Assembly: GCF_900091505.1 (NCBI RefSeq) | Contig: NZ_LT607409.1 | Span: forward strand, 4,712,001 to 4,776,000 | DNA from: Micromonospora chokoriensis | Lineage (GTDB): Bacteria > Actinomycetota > Actinomycetes > Mycobacteriales > Micromonosporaceae | Direction: 5' to 3' | Length of the DNA: 64,000 bases | Shown here: piece after piece, positions 7,433 through 16,324 of the stretch | How positions within the stretch are numbered: the stretch's first letter is position 1 | Layout: each line of letters begins with the position of its first letter | Program-made: the position numbers and the translations under genes | Notes under the pieces: model-generated | The model's database searches: none | Told to the model about the DNA's origin: nothing | What the model saw: the letters and a program-made list of their open reading frames with translations, nothing else

Positions 7433-8689
7433 TCACGACGACACCGAGGTCACCACCGCACCATCGGACACCGGGTCGACGGCCGGGCGGCGGGGAAGCA
7501 ACAGCGGGCTGGCGAGGATCAGCAGTCCCGCCACCGCGATGGCCGTGCGAGGACTCGTGGCGTCGGCGAGCAGTCCGCCGAGGGCGCTGAGGACGGCGAT
7601 GGCGGCGCTGCTGCCGATCGACCAGGCGGTGAGCGTACGGACGGTGCGATCCCGGGGCGTCTGCTCCAGCCGGTACGTGGCGAGAACCGGGTTGTACAGG
7701 CTCATGCTGAGGATGATCGCGAACTCGACGGCGATCACCGTCGCGAGTCCGGCGACGCCGGGCTGGACGAACGCCAGGCCGATCAGCCAGACCGCGCGCA
7801 CCGTCCCGACGGTACGCAGGATCCGGTGCTGCCCGTAGCGCGTCACGACCCGACGGGCCAGGCGTGACCCGACGAGTCCGCCGAGGCAGGGCACGGCGAA
7901 GGCGAGACCGTACTGCCAGGGCGGGAATCCGAGGTCACCGAGCAGGAGGACGGCCAGCAGCGGCTCGGTGGCCATGATCAGCCCGTTGACGAGCAGCTGG
8001 TTGAGGTAGAGCGCCCGCAGACCTCGGTGGGTGAACAGGTGCCGCCAACCGTCCAGCACCGCACCGGCCCGGCCCTGGCGGCCGCCGCCGCGCTCCGGAC
8101 GTTCCTCCCGACCCCGGATCGCCGTGATCCCCAGTGCGGACAGCAGATAGCTGAGCGCGTCCGCGCCGATGCTGGTGACCGGCCCGAACACACCGACCGC
8201 CGCGCCGCCCAGCGGCGGCCCGAGCGCGATGGCGCTCCACGTCGTCGACTCGAACCGCGCGTTGGCCGAGAGCAGGTCGTCCGGCCGGACGAGGACCTTG
8301 AGGTAGGCGCCACTGGCCGCCCCGAAGGCGATCCTGGCGGTGGCGACGACGGCCGAGACGACCACCAACTGGGCGAAGCTGACCCGGCCGAGGGCGTACG
8401 CGACGGGGATCGTCAGCAGGGCGGCGAACCGGATGAGGTCCATCGCGATCAGCACCGGCCGCTTGCGGTGGAACTCCACCCACGGCCCGAGCGGCACCGC
8501 GACCAGCGCGCCCACCGCCGGGCCCACCGCGGCCAACGCGGACACCTGGGCGGGGCTGGCGTCCACCACCAGCACGGCGATCAACGGCAGAGCGCCGAAA
8601 CCGAACCCGGAACCGTACGCGCTGACCGCGTACGCCGCCCACAACCAGCCGAACCGCCGCCCGAGGGACCGTCTCGCGACCACGCCCAC
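7433..8689 (-). CDS. MFS transporter (MFS_3/enterobactin exporter-like)
   Basis: About 418 residues with 12 predicted membrane segments. The loop between helices 2 and 3 carries GPWVEFHRKRPVLIAMDLIR, a version of the MFS A motif. A cytoplasmic central loop (REERPERGGGRQGRAG) splits the two halves. It is probably a drug or small-molecule efflux pump. I chose GTG at 8689, just after CCGGAAGCGGG; a GTG two codons in is nearly as good. It is divergent from a LysR gene, which is its likely regulator. Confidence 0.85.
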   Translation of the reverse strand: MGVVARRSLGRRFGWLWAAYAVSAYGSGFGFGALPLIAVLVVDASPAQVSALAAVGPAVGALVAVPLGPWVEFHRKRPVLIAMDLIRFAALLTIPVAYALGRVSFAQLVVVSAVVATARIAFGAASGAYLKVLVRPDDLLSANARFESTTWSAIALGPPLGGAAVGVFGPVTSIGADALSYLLSALGITAIRGREERPERGGGRQGRAGAVLDGWRHLFTHRGLRALYLNQLLVNGLIMATEPLLAVLLLGDLGFPPWQYGLAFAVPCLGGLVGSRLARRVVTRYGQHRILRTVGTVRAVWLIGLAFVQPGVAGLATVIAVEFAIILSMSLYNPVLATYRLEQTPRDRTVRTLTAWSIGSSAAIAVLSALGGLLADATSPRTAIAVAGLLILASPLLLPRRPAVDPVSDGAVVTSVSS

Positions 8690-8807
8690 CCCGCTTCCGG
8701 ACAACCGTTTGTTGACCGATGCGAGCAAAGCAAAGCACTGACCACGGATCAAACAACCGAAGCGCCGGCCAGCCACAACCAGACGTTGTGCGGGTAAGGT
8801 TCGGGCC

Positions 8808-9791
8808 GTGGATCTCGACGCCGTGCGCACCTTCGTCGCCGCCGCCGACGCCGGCCAGTTCCAGGACGCCGCCGCCGCGCTCGCGATCACCCAGCAGGCC
8901 GTGTCCAAGCGCATCGCCGCCCTGGAGAAGGACCTCGGGGTACGCCTGTTCAACCGCACGCCGCGCGGCGTCCACCTCACCATCGACGGTCAGACGTTCC
9001 TGCCCCACGCCCGTGAACTGATCCGGGTCGCGGCGCGCGCCGACGCGTCAGTACGCCCCGGCCGGCGTGCCCTACGCGTCGACGTGCACAGCCGACGGAT
9101 CGCGTCGGCAGTGGTGCTCCAGGACTTCCACCGCGCGCACCCACGCGTCGAGTTGGACGTGGTCACCCTCGACGCCGACGTGCACGCCGCGGCAGCCGCC
9201 GTCGAGGCCGGCGCGGTCGACGCGTCCTTCCACGCCGTGCCCGTGCCCGCGCGGCACCTGCCGGACGCGATCAGAGTCGCCCGTGTGATCGACGAGCACC
9301 ACGAGATCCTCGTCGGGCCGCGCCACGCGCTCGCCAACGCCGGCGTGGTCACGCCCGCCGACCTCGCCGCGCACCGGATCTGGATGCCCGGCATGGCTCC
9401 CGGCAGCGAATGGGCCGACTACTACGACGAACTCGCCGCCGCGTTCGGCCTGACCATCGACCTCGTCGGCCCGGTCTTCGGCAACGAGGCCCTGTTGGCC
9501 GAGATCGCCGACTCCCCGCACCTGGCGACGTTGGCCGGTGAACGCACGCGGTACCTGTGGCCGGACAGCTACGACCTGCGCCGGATTCCCGTACGCGGGC
9601 CGGCGCCGATCTATCCCCTGTCCCTGATCTGGCGCGCCGACAACCGGCATCCCGCGCTCGGCGCGCTTCGCGAGCACCTCGACTCCGGGCAGACGCGGAC
9701 GCGGTTACCCGACGCCGAGGTCTGGTTGCCGACCTGGGGAGACACGGTGGTCCCGCCGCACCCGTCGAAGGGGCGCGGCGGGACCACGTGA
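8808..9791 (+). CDS. LysR-family transcriptional regulator
   Basis: A 327-residue LysR protein with the N-terminal HTH at residues 1-60 (LDAVRTFVAAADAGQFQDAAAALAITQQAVSKRIAALEKDLGVRLF), a linker helix, and a periplasmic-binding-like effector domain from about 85 to 300. It starts GTG at 8808. The divergent MFS exporter 118 bp away is its probable target, with the inducer likely the exported compound. The C-terminal 20 residues are Pro, Gly and Lys-rich and disordered. Confidence 0.92.
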   Translation: MDLDAVRTFVAAADAGQFQDAAAALAITQQAVSKRIAALEKDLGVRLFNRTPRGVHLTIDGQTFLPHARELIRVAARADASVRPGRRALRVDVHSRRIASAVVLQDFHRAHPRVELDVVTLDADVHAAAAAVEAGAVDASFHAVPVPARHLPDAIRVARVIDEHHEILVGPRHALANAGVVTPADLAAHRIWMPGMAPGSEWADYYDELAAAFGLTIDLVGPVFGNEALLAEIADSPHLATLAGERTRYLWPDSYDLRRIPVRGPAPIYPLSLIWRADNRHPALGALREHLDSGQTRTRLPDAEVWLPTWGDTVVPPHPSKGRGGTT

Positions 9792-9792
9792 C

Positions 9793-10165
9793 CTACTTCC
9801 TGACGACCCACCGGATCCGGCGGGTGTGCCACAGGGCCACCACGCCGATCAGCACCAGCGGGATTCCGGCCGCCGCGACGGTGAAGACGGACGCACCGGT
9901 GATCGGCAGGCCGCCACCTCCGCCACCGTCGCCGTTCCCGCCGCCACCCGGGCGCGCGTGGCACCGACCGTAGACACGATGCAGCCCGAACTCGGTGACA
10001 CCCCAGTCCAGCAACGCCGCGGCGGCCTCGGTGGCCAACCCCCGGCCGCCGTGGTCCGGGTGGACGACGAACCCGATCTCAGCCGTCCGGTGGGCTCTCG
10101 CACCTGGCCGTCAACACACGTGCGCATCGGCACCCGCAACTCCCCGATGGCGCTTGCCGCAGTGG
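9793..10165 (-). pseudogene. GNAT acetyltransferase remnant joined to an LPXTG sorting tail
   Basis: Two unrelated pieces lie in one frame. The upstream part (about 9965-10090) reads EIGFVVHPDHGGRGLATEA and then LLDWGVTEFGLHRVYGRCHA, the acetyl-CoA-binding core of a RimJ-like GNAT. Its preceding strand (IGELRV..MRTCVDGQ) lies in another frame, so the gene is frameshifted and lacks its start. Directly after RCHARP the frame runs into a Gly-rich linker, LPITG, a hydrophobic helix and the RR-containing tail of a sortase substrate (to 9793). A deletion probably fused the ends of two genes. It could still be read as an 81-residue frame from 10038, but it has no signal peptide. Confidence 0.65.
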
Positions 10166-10416
10166 TGTGGTGCCCAGAGTGCATGGGTGTTGCCTTTCGG
10201 GAGTGGCGAGGCGCTCCCGGCGACACCTACGTCAATCGCCCGACCGCGACGGAAAGGGGAAGGACCCACATCGCTGCACCGTTCATGGGTCTCACCCCCT
10301 CGGGCGGGGTCACGTTCGGCAGCAGGCTACAAGCCCCGGCGTCGCCGGATCCAGTGCATTTCGGCGCGTGCCGTCGTCCTGTCGGGCTTGTCAGGGCAGT
10401 GGCCTAGCCTGACGAG

Positions 10417-10884
10417 ATGCTGTCGCAGGTGAAGGGCTTGACGCCGCATTTCACTGCGGAGACCCTTCGCGGGTACCTCCTCGATCGTTCGGTCCGTCGG
10501 GACCAGGGCTGCCTGATCGTGCGCGGCTACGGCAGCCAGCGGGGCGTCTACCAGAAGGTCGCCGGTCGGGCGTGGGCGCACATCGCGGCCTACGTCGTGT
10601 TCGTCGGCGACTTCGATCCGGACCTCGATGTGCAGCACCTCTGCGGGGTGCCCGACTGCATCGAGCCCACCCACCTGCGACAGGTGAGCCGCGCCGACAA
10701 CTGCCGCACCCGCATGCAGCAACCGTACTGCCGCAACGGGCACGAGCGGGAGATCGATCCCGCGAACGGTCGCTACCGCAAGGTCTGCCGAGTGTGCAAC
10801 AACGAGGCGCAGAAGAGGTGGCGCGCGCGCCAGGCCGCCGAAGTCGCCGCAGCCCGTGCCACGCACGGCCGCTCGACGGCCTGA
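10417..10884 (+). CDS. HNH endonuclease, phage/homing type
   Basis: A 155-residue HNH nuclease. The core runs from RAWAHIAAYVVF (H55) to VQHLCGVPDCIEPTHLRQVSRADN, with H74, C76, C81 and H86 as zinc or catalytic residues. This is the HNH_3 layout common in phage and free-standing homing nucleases. A second Cys set, C105-RNGH and C124-x2-C127, suggests another zinc knuckle for DNA binding. The C terminus is Arg and Ala-rich and basic. No phage structural genes flank it, so it looks like a lone mobile nuclease gene. Confidence 0.85.
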   Translation: MLSQVKGLTPHFTAETLRGYLLDRSVRRDQGCLIVRGYGSQRGVYQKVAGRAWAHIAAYVVFVGDFDPDLDVQHLCGVPDCIEPTHLRQVSRADNCRTRMQQPYCRNGHEREIDPANGRYRKVCRVCNNEAQKRWRARQAAEVAAARATHGRSTA

Positions 10885-11103
10885 GGGTCCACGCCAGGGT
10901 TGCCGTCGACGTCTCCGAGCACCCGGCATTCGACGCCGGCCTGGTCCCGACGGAGGGTGAGGGCAGCGGTGCGCCCGCCCGAGCCCTCGCGGGCATCGAG
11001 CGGGCGCACCCCCTGGTTCGCCATTCGTCGTGCGAGCAGCTCTCAGATTCGCGCAAGGTTGCCGAGCGCCTGCAGCCGAGGTGGCGCAGGGACTGTGCCG
11101 TTC

Positions 11104-11493
11104 TCAGGCGGTGAACAGGTACGCCGTGATGTCGGTGGCGCCGCTGGTCTTCCAGTCGAAGTTCGTCTTGGTTCCCTTGGGGCATGCCTTGGCGAGCGGA
11201 ACCCGCGATTCGCCGTTGTTCGCGAAGGCCTTGACCTGAGCACATTTACCGTCAGCCTTGGTGTCCTCCACGAATCCTTCGATCCGCGCGTTCGTGCCGT
11301 TGGTGCAGCTGATGTTCCACGAGGCCGCTCCGCCGTCGACCTTCACGTTGTTGAAGACCGCTCCACAGCCTGCGAGGATGCCGAACGAGTCGGGCTGGGA
11401 CGGTGCCGCCGAGGCCGGCGTTGCGACACCCAGCACCGCCGTCGCCGAGAACGCGACCGCGGCAACCGCTCTGATGGCCTTCTGCTTGAACAT
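11104..11493 (-). CDS. small secreted protein with four cysteines, unknown function
   Basis: A 129-residue protein. It has a Sec signal peptide (MFKQKAIRAV, a hydrophobic stretch, then PASA-AP) with cleavage near residue 29. The mature part has just four cysteines (C43, C63, C84, C104), enough for two disulfides in a compact beta-rich domain (NNVKVDGGAASWNISCTNG). A strong GGGAGGAACGGG ribosome binding site precedes the start at 11493. No family is recognised. Similar short secreted proteins in actinomycetes are uncharacterised. Confidence 0.8.
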   Translation of the reverse strand: MFKQKAIRAVAAVAFSATAVLGVATPASAAPSQPDSFGILAGCGAVFNNVKVDGGAASWNISCTNGTNARIEGFVEDTKADGKCAQVKAFANNGESRVPLAKACPKGTKTNFDWKTSGATDITAYLFTA

Positions 11494-11804
11494 TTTCCCG
11501 TTCCTCCCGTGAGTTTGCCGAGTCGCACGAGCGGGAGGCCCGCGCTTCATCCAAGCGCGCGAAAGAACGCGCGTCAGCGGCGGAAAGGGCATCGCCACTT
11601 TCCCTGGACATCACTCTCGGCTAATGCGGGAAACCATAGCGTGACCAAATCTGCATCGACGACCGTAATCAAGTGATAGACTTCACATTGACATGCGGTA
11701 ATACATGATGATGACTGCCGCATCGCCACGTCCCGCCGTTCGGCGTGATGACGGGCCGGCACCTCCTGTCGGATCAGCGAAATGCTGTGCGCGGGGGCAT
11801 GAGT
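11494..11804. other. 311-bp region without a supported gene
   Basis: The region lies between the end of the FtsX gene and the start of the secreted-protein gene, both on the minus strand. About 11615-11715 is clearly less GC-rich than its surroundings (for example ACTTCACATTGACATGCGG), so it probably holds the promoter of the secreted protein. Frames in it are short and lack coding character. Confidence 0.5.
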
Positions 11805-14267
11805 TCAGCTGGCGCGTCGCACGAGCGGGAGCTTCCCGCGCGCCAAGCGGACCGCTACTGCCATCGCCAGCGCGGGCGGCACCAGCACGATGATCAACAA
11901 CGCGGTCCACGGTACGTGCCAGCGGAGTTCGGTGCTGTAACTGACGTAGGCCGCCGCCGGACCAATGCCTGCTATCAGGCCGAGCACGGCACCCACTCCG
12001 GCGATGACCAGCGCCTGCGTCACGGTGATACTCCGCCGGATCCGAGGAGTCGCGCCGACGGCGGCCATGGTGGCCATGTCAGGGCGAAGTTCCACCGCAG
12101 CCAAACCGACCGCCACCGTACTGGCCACAATGGTGACCAGAGCGCTCACTGCGGCCAGGACGTAGAACATCGTCGTCACCTGGCGTGAAGACTGACCCGT
12201 CGCCGCCGCCGTCTCGATGATGAGTGGCGACGGCGCGGGTTTCGCGGCGGTCAACTGAGCTCGCAGCAGCACCTCGTTCGCCTCTGCCAGCTCAGCCTGC
12301 GTCGGCGTACGGGTCGTGTCCACCACGATCAGCCGTGGTTGCGCGTCCACGCCGAGTCGCTGCGCGGTTTCGGGGGAGATCAGCAAGCCTGGAAGCTTGG
12401 TGAAGTACTCACCACGGGTAGCCACGACTGCGGGCACCGAGGTGGGTGCCTGGCCGACCGCTGACAGCACGACGTTACCGGTGGCGACGAGAGTGTCGTT
12501 GAAAGCCACCGCGTCGCCATGTTCGAGGGCGACCCGTTCGGCGTCGGTCGCGCCGCGGCCGGTCACCACCTGGACGATGTCCGCCGTGCCCACTGCGATG
12601 TCCCGTTGCTCCGCGCCGACCATCGCGGAAGGGTCGGTGGGGCTGCCCGGCAGGTTCTGGTAGGCGATGTTGGCGTGGAGGTTCGTCGCAGTTCGCAGCG
12701 TGACGGCGGCCCGGGTCGGTAAGGCGGCCGTCATCCGGTTCAGCCCCACCGGCCCGAGCACTTCGGCGGCTTCGACAGGCATCAGCACCTGGCCGGGTCG
12801 AGCCTCGACCCGCGTCGGGGCGGCCTCACCGCGCGCCGCGCCTGCCAGCGCCAGCGCGACGCTGCCGGCGACGGCGGCGATCACCGCGCCCATCGCGGCG
12901 GACGTGCGAAGCCGATGCCTAACCGCGTGACGCACCGCTAGACGGGCCGGCATGGGAAGCTCGCCGGCGAGTCGTCCGGTTGCCTGCACCAGTGCGGGAG
13001 TGCAGGCCACCACACCGAGGAGAAGAGCGATGCCGCCGGCGGCGAGCACCATTGACCGCCCCTGCGGGGTGCCGGACACCACCAGCGCCAGTGTTCCCAC
13101 GCCAATGAGGCCTACGGCTGCGACCGCACCGGCAGCGTCCAGCCTCGACTGGTCCCGCTGCCCGCCCAATGCGCCGCGGACGAAACGCTGCCGGATCGCG
13201 CGGGCCGGCAGCAGCGTCGCCAGCACAGCAATGGCCACGGTAACGCCGACGACCCCCACCAACTGCCAGGCCGGCATCGACACGTCGATCAACGGGTGGT
13301 CGGCGATGCGTTCGATGAGCGGTCCAGCGGCGGCGAACGTCGACAGTCCCAGGATCACGCCGGCCGCCGCGGCGAGCGCACCGAGCAGCAACCCTCCGGC
13401 CAGGACAACCAGCCTGACCTGCCGGCGCGTCGCGCCGGCAGCGGCTACCACGGCCAACTCCCGACGCTGACGAGCAGCTCCGACGAGAAACGCCGCACCG
13501 ACCAGAAGCACGAGCTGCGCGCCGGCGAAGCTGACCACTAACACAGCCGTGGCCGCCTCCATCTGGCGCTCGCCGGCTGTCGGCGCCATGTCGGTCCTGG
13601 ACAGGACCGACATGGTGGCCGAGCCAACGTCGGTGCGCGGGGGCAACCATTCATCGTCGTTCGGTAGCTGCACCATCAACTTGCTGCGCGCCGCGGACAA
13701 GGGAAAGTCACGCGGTACGAGTAGCCCTGACGCCCGCAGAGACCGACTCCAGTCGATGACACCGACAACGGTGAGGTCGCGCTGCGGCATGCCCGCGGTG
13801 ATCCGGCTTCCCGCCCGTACTCCCAGCTCGTCGGCCATGGCCCGGGTTACCGCCACCTCGGAGGGTCCGTCGGGGGCTCGTCCGGCCCGCAGGACGTACC
13901 GACCGTGATGGAGGGCATTGTTCGGATCTGCGGCTTCGTACTGCGACGTCCGCAACCCGTCCGGGGTCCGCACCACGGTGCGGGCCTGCGTCAACCCGGT
14001 GGTAACGCTGCCCGATGGCAGCGCAGCCTCGATCTCGGGAAGGCTGGCGGCATCGATGATCAGGTCGGCGCTGCCCAGCGTGAAGGTGGTCTCCTGCGCC
14101 GAGGTGCCGCTGAGGTTGCTCCAGCTCGCCGTGAGGACCGTTCCGGCGTAGGCGGGGATGAGCAACATCAGCAGGATGAGAGCGCTTCGTCCGCGATGAC
14201 GCAGCGCGGAACGGCGGGCGATGCGCAGCGCGACGCGCCACGGGCCGACCAGGACTGCGCGACTCAC
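11805..14267 (-). CDS. FtsX-like ABC transporter permease
   Basis: An 820-residue permease with duplicated FtsX domains. One helix lies near residue 28-48, a large extracytoplasmic domain follows to about 235, then a group of helices at about 235-355, more at about 375-475, a second extracytoplasmic domain, and three final helices at about 690-815. The terminal segment (ELRPDMATMAAVGATPRIRRSI) is the typical FtsX cytoplasmic loop. It works with the ATPase just upstream (overlap at 14264-14267). Such PadR-controlled ABC/FtsX sets usually export lipids, peptides or antibiotics. The substrate here is unknown. Confidence 0.9.
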   Translation of the reverse strand: MSRAVLVGPWRVALRIARRSALRHRGRSALILLMLLIPAYAGTVLTASWSNLSGTSAQETTFTLGSADLIIDAASLPEIEAALPSGSVTTGLTQARTVVRTPDGLRTSQYEAADPNNALHHGRYVLRAGRAPDGPSEVAVTRAMADELGVRAGSRITAGMPQRDLTVVGVIDWSRSLRASGLLVPRDFPLSAARSKLMVQLPNDDEWLPPRTDVGSATMSVLSRTDMAPTAGERQMEAATAVLVVSFAGAQLVLLVGAAFLVGAARQRRELAVVAAAGATRRQVRLVVLAGGLLLGALAAAAGVILGLSTFAAAGPLIERIADHPLIDVSMPAWQLVGVVGVTVAIAVLATLLPARAIRQRFVRGALGGQRDQSRLDAAGAVAAVGLIGVGTLALVVSGTPQGRSMVLAAGGIALLLGVVACTPALVQATGRLAGELPMPARLAVRHAVRHRLRTSAAMGAVIAAVAGSVALALAGAARGEAAPTRVEARPGQVLMPVEAAEVLGPVGLNRMTAALPTRAAVTLRTATNLHANIAYQNLPGSPTDPSAMVGAEQRDIAVGTADIVQVVTGRGATDAERVALEHGDAVAFNDTLVATGNVVLSAVGQAPTSVPAVVATRGEYFTKLPGLLISPETAQRLGVDAQPRLIVVDTTRTPTQAELAEANEVLLRAQLTAAKPAPSPLIIETAAATGQSSRQVTTMFYVLAAVSALVTIVASTVAVGLAAVELRPDMATMAAVGATPRIRRSITVTQALVIAGVGAVLGLIAGIGPAAAYVSYSTELRWHVPWTALLIIVLVPPALAMAVAVRLARGKLPLVRRAS

Positions 14268-14986
14268 GACGGCTGGCTCAGCAGGTGCTGGGGATCGTCA
14301 CGCTCCGATGTCGCATCGACCAGGCGACCGTCCCTGAGGAAAATCGTCCGGTCGGCCCAGCCCGCGTACCTCGCCTCGTGGGTGACCAATACACCGGACG
14401 CCCCGGCGTCGATCCGCGCCCGCAGAACCGTCAACACGGCCATGCTGGTCTGCGAATCCAGGGCGCCAGTCGGCTCGTCGGCCAGCACCAGCCGCCGCTC
14501 CCCCACGAGTGCACGGGCGATGGCAACCCGCTGCTGCTGTCCACCGGAAAGCTGATCGGGGAACCGGTCAGCCGCATCGGCGAGGCCAACCTCATCCAGC
14601 GCGACGACCGCCGCCCTGCGCGCCGCCCGCCCTCCGCCGCCCGCCAGCTCCAGGGGCAGGGCTACGTTCTCCGCCGCGGTCAGGTCGGTCACCAGGTTGT
14701 AGTCCTGGAACACGTACCCGATCCGGTCTCTGCGCAGATGAGCCACCGCTGTCTCGTCGAGACCACCGAGATCCACGCCCTCGACCTCAATCGACCCGGA
14801 GGTAGGCGTATCCAGGCCACCGGCGATGGCGAGCAGTGTCGACTTTCCGGACCCTGACGGTCCCATCACCGCGACGAGTTCGCCGGCCCGCACGTCCAGG
14901 TCGACGCCGGCCAACGCGTGGAACGTCACATCACCCGCCTGGTACGTACGCTCCACTGCCCGGAGCCGCAGCACCGGGCCGCTCAT
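14264..14986 (-). CDS. ABC transporter ATP-binding protein (MacB/LolD type)
   Basis: A 240-residue ATPase with Walker A GPSGSGKST (residues 42-50), the Q-loop YVFQDYNLV, the signature LSGGQQQRVAIARAL, Walker B LVLADEPTGALD and an H-loop VTHEARYA. This is the LolD/MacB-like family that pairs with FtsX permeases. It overlaps both neighbours by 4 bp (PadR upstream, permease downstream), so the three are translationally coupled and form one transport and regulation unit. Confidence 0.96.
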   Translation of the reverse strand: MSGPVLRLRAVERTYQAGDVTFHALAGVDLDVRAGELVAVMGPSGSGKSTLLAIAGGLDTPTSGSIEVEGVDLGGLDETAVAHLRRDRIGYVFQDYNLVTDLTAAENVALPLELAGGGGRAARRAAVVALDEVGLADAADRFPDQLSGGQQQRVAIARALVGERRLVLADEPTGALDSQTSMAVLTVLRARIDAGASGVLVTHEARYAGWADRTIFLRDGRLVDATSERDDPQHLLSQPS

Positions 14987-15576
14987 CCGTGCACCCGCTC
15001 AGACACGAACCGCTGAGGGGTGGCCGAGGCCGGACCGGCCGCAGACCGATGTCGCTGAGGCCGGAGCACCGTCGCCTCCGTGTGATCAAGCCACCGGATC
15101 TCACTCTCCAACGCGAAGATCAGGTGATCCAACAGCAGCGGCCAGGTCACATCCTCACCGTCGTCGGCGTGCCGACGAAGGTCGGTGTAGTCACGCATCT
15201 GCCGCATCGACTCCGTCCGCTGCTTCTGCACCACGAGGGTGATGTCCACGCTGGGATCCCCGATCGCCATCGCGAGCTTGATCGCCAACTCGCTGCGCGG
15301 ACGGTCCGAGTCGGCGATCGGCGTCATGTACCAGGCGTCCAGGGACCTTCGCCCCTGCTCGGTGATGGTGAACAACTCTCGCCCGTCCTCGTTGTTGCCG
15401 GCCGCGCACACGTGTCCGTCCCGAACAAGACGCTCCAGTGTGGTGTAGATCTGCCCGACGTTCACCGCCCAACTGCCGCCGGTGCGTCCCTCGAGTTCCG
15501 TTCGGAGCTGGTATCCGTACTTGGGGCCATCGGCGAAGAGGGCCAACAGTCCCCATCGCACCGCAGTCCGCTGCAT
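14983..15576 (-). CDS. PadR-family transcriptional regulator
   Basis: A 197-residue regulator with the PadR winged helix at residues 5-85 (GLLALFADGPKYGYQLRTELE, then VGQIYTTLERLVRDGHV) and a C-terminal helical dimerisation domain (about 95-180). The last 25 residues are basic and probably unstructured. It is the first gene of the ABC operon and very likely represses it, with relief by the transported compound. Two operator-like palindromes sit directly upstream of its start. Confidence 0.93.
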   Translation of the reverse strand: MQRTAVRWGLLALFADGPKYGYQLRTELEGRTGGSWAVNVGQIYTTLERLVRDGHVCAAGNNEDGRELFTITEQGRRSLDAWYMTPIADSDRPRSELAIKLAMAIGDPSVDITLVVQKQRTESMRQMRDYTDLRRHADDGEDVTWPLLLDHLIFALESEIRWLDHTEATVLRPQRHRSAAGPASATPQRFVSERVHG

Positions 15577-15584
15577 GGCCGCAC

Positions 15585-15612
15585 CTTACCCGGTAAGTAC
15601 TTATTCGGTAAG
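15585..15612. promoter_or_regulatory. tandem palindromic operator upstream of padR
   Basis: CTTACCCGGTAAG (15585-15597) is a perfect palindrome about a central C. CTTATTCGGTAAG (15600-15612) repeats it with two mismatches, 15 bp further out. The pair begins 9 bp upstream of the padR start codon, overlapping the expected ribosome binding site and promoter. This is the position expected for a PadR autoregulatory site. Assignment to this protein is inferred. Confidence 0.7.
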
Positions 15613-15637
15613 CATCCTCACTGGCCTTGCCATCGCC

Positions 15638-15883
15638 TCAGGCAACGGCATCACCGGCGACCAGCTCGTAGCCCGCCTCGGTCCAAGCGACGTGTTGGTT
15701 CTGCAGCCACTGCCCACCATCCTCGCCATGAAAGGCAATGCCGTCCTCGGTGACCCGGCCATCGACTGTATGGATCACGCGGATCTCGTCGCCGTCCGGA
15801 TCCTCGACGCCCAGGTAGGCCATGACGGTCAAGAGTTCGACGCCCGATGCGCCACTGCGGCGGTAAGCCCTACTGAGGTTCAT
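15638..15883 (-). CDS. small hypothetical protein
   Basis: An 81-residue acidic protein with MAYLGVEDPDGDEIRVIHTVDG in the middle and WLQNQHVAWTEAGYELVAG near the end. It is probably a small beta-rich domain. There is no signal peptide or membrane segment. The ribosome binding site at 15883 is weak, and an internal ATG at residue 21 is an alternative start. No family is recognised and there is no operon context. Confidence 0.5.
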   Translation of the reverse strand: MNLSRAYRRSGASGVELLTVMAYLGVEDPDGDEIRVIHTVDGRVTEDGIAFHGEDGGQWLQNQHVAWTEAGYELVAGDAVA

Positions 15884-16063
15884 CGCTCGATGATGTCAGC
15901 CGCGCCAGGCGCACCCCGCCGTTCATCGTCCGCATCCGCGTCCGCCGCGCCCGTCGACCGTCAGCCACCGTCCGACACCATCCTGCGTCATTACGCACAA
16001 GAACTGTCATTATGATGCACGTCCGGTACGCACCTTTTGTGGCGGGTAATTATCGGATTGTTG

Positions 16064-16081
16064 TTACTGGTAATCCAGTAA
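16064..16081. promoter_or_regulatory. 18-bp palindrome, candidate operator
   Basis: TTACTGG (16064-16070) and CCAGTAA (16075-16081) are exact complements around TAAT. The site lies in an AT-rich stretch about 245 bp upstream of the GH43 remnant. It could be the operator of a sugar-responsive regulator that once controlled that gene. Confidence 0.5.
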
Positions 16082-16085
16082 TTTG

Positions 16086-16126
16086 GGCGCGGCGATCTCC
16101 GGTGGTGTTTTGGAGGACGCCGCGCC
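16086..16126 (+). terminator. strong GC-rich hairpin, terminator or attenuator
   Basis: GGCGCGGCG (16086-16094) pairs with CGCCGCGCC (16118-16126). Inside, CTCC pairs with GGAG, leaving a T-rich loop. No T-run follows. It sits between the palindrome and the GH43 remnant, so it may be an attenuator, or the terminator of something lost. Confidence 0.5.
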
Positions 16127-16324
16127 AGTGCTCGCGGCCCGGGACTCCTGAAGATGCAGCAAGCCGCGCAGCAGCCGGGATCTGAGCGCCTACCGGACGC
16201 TGCTGTCGATCTGCTGCTCCAGCTCGTCGACGAGGTCGACGCCAAGGTGCGTACGGTGCAGTCGGTGTAGAGATGCCTTTCGCGTCGCTGGGGGCCGGTC
16301 GGCGCACCGGTAAAGTCAAGTCGC

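Larger units (their letters stand above)
15884..16324. other. 441-bp non-coding region with palindrome and hairpin
   Basis: The stretch 16000-16085 is markedly AT-rich for this genome. It contains the palindrome TTACTGGTAATCCAGTAA (16064-16081) and then a strong hairpin at 16086-16126. No convincing gene is seen. A 38-codon frame at 16168-16281 is too short to support. The layout suggests a regulated promoter or leader ahead of the broken GH43 gene. Confidence 0.55.

Noticed and set aside
10417..10884. HNH gene as a sign of a prophage
   Set aside because: No integrase, capsid, portal or terminase gene is nearby, and the flanks are ordinary chromosomal genes.
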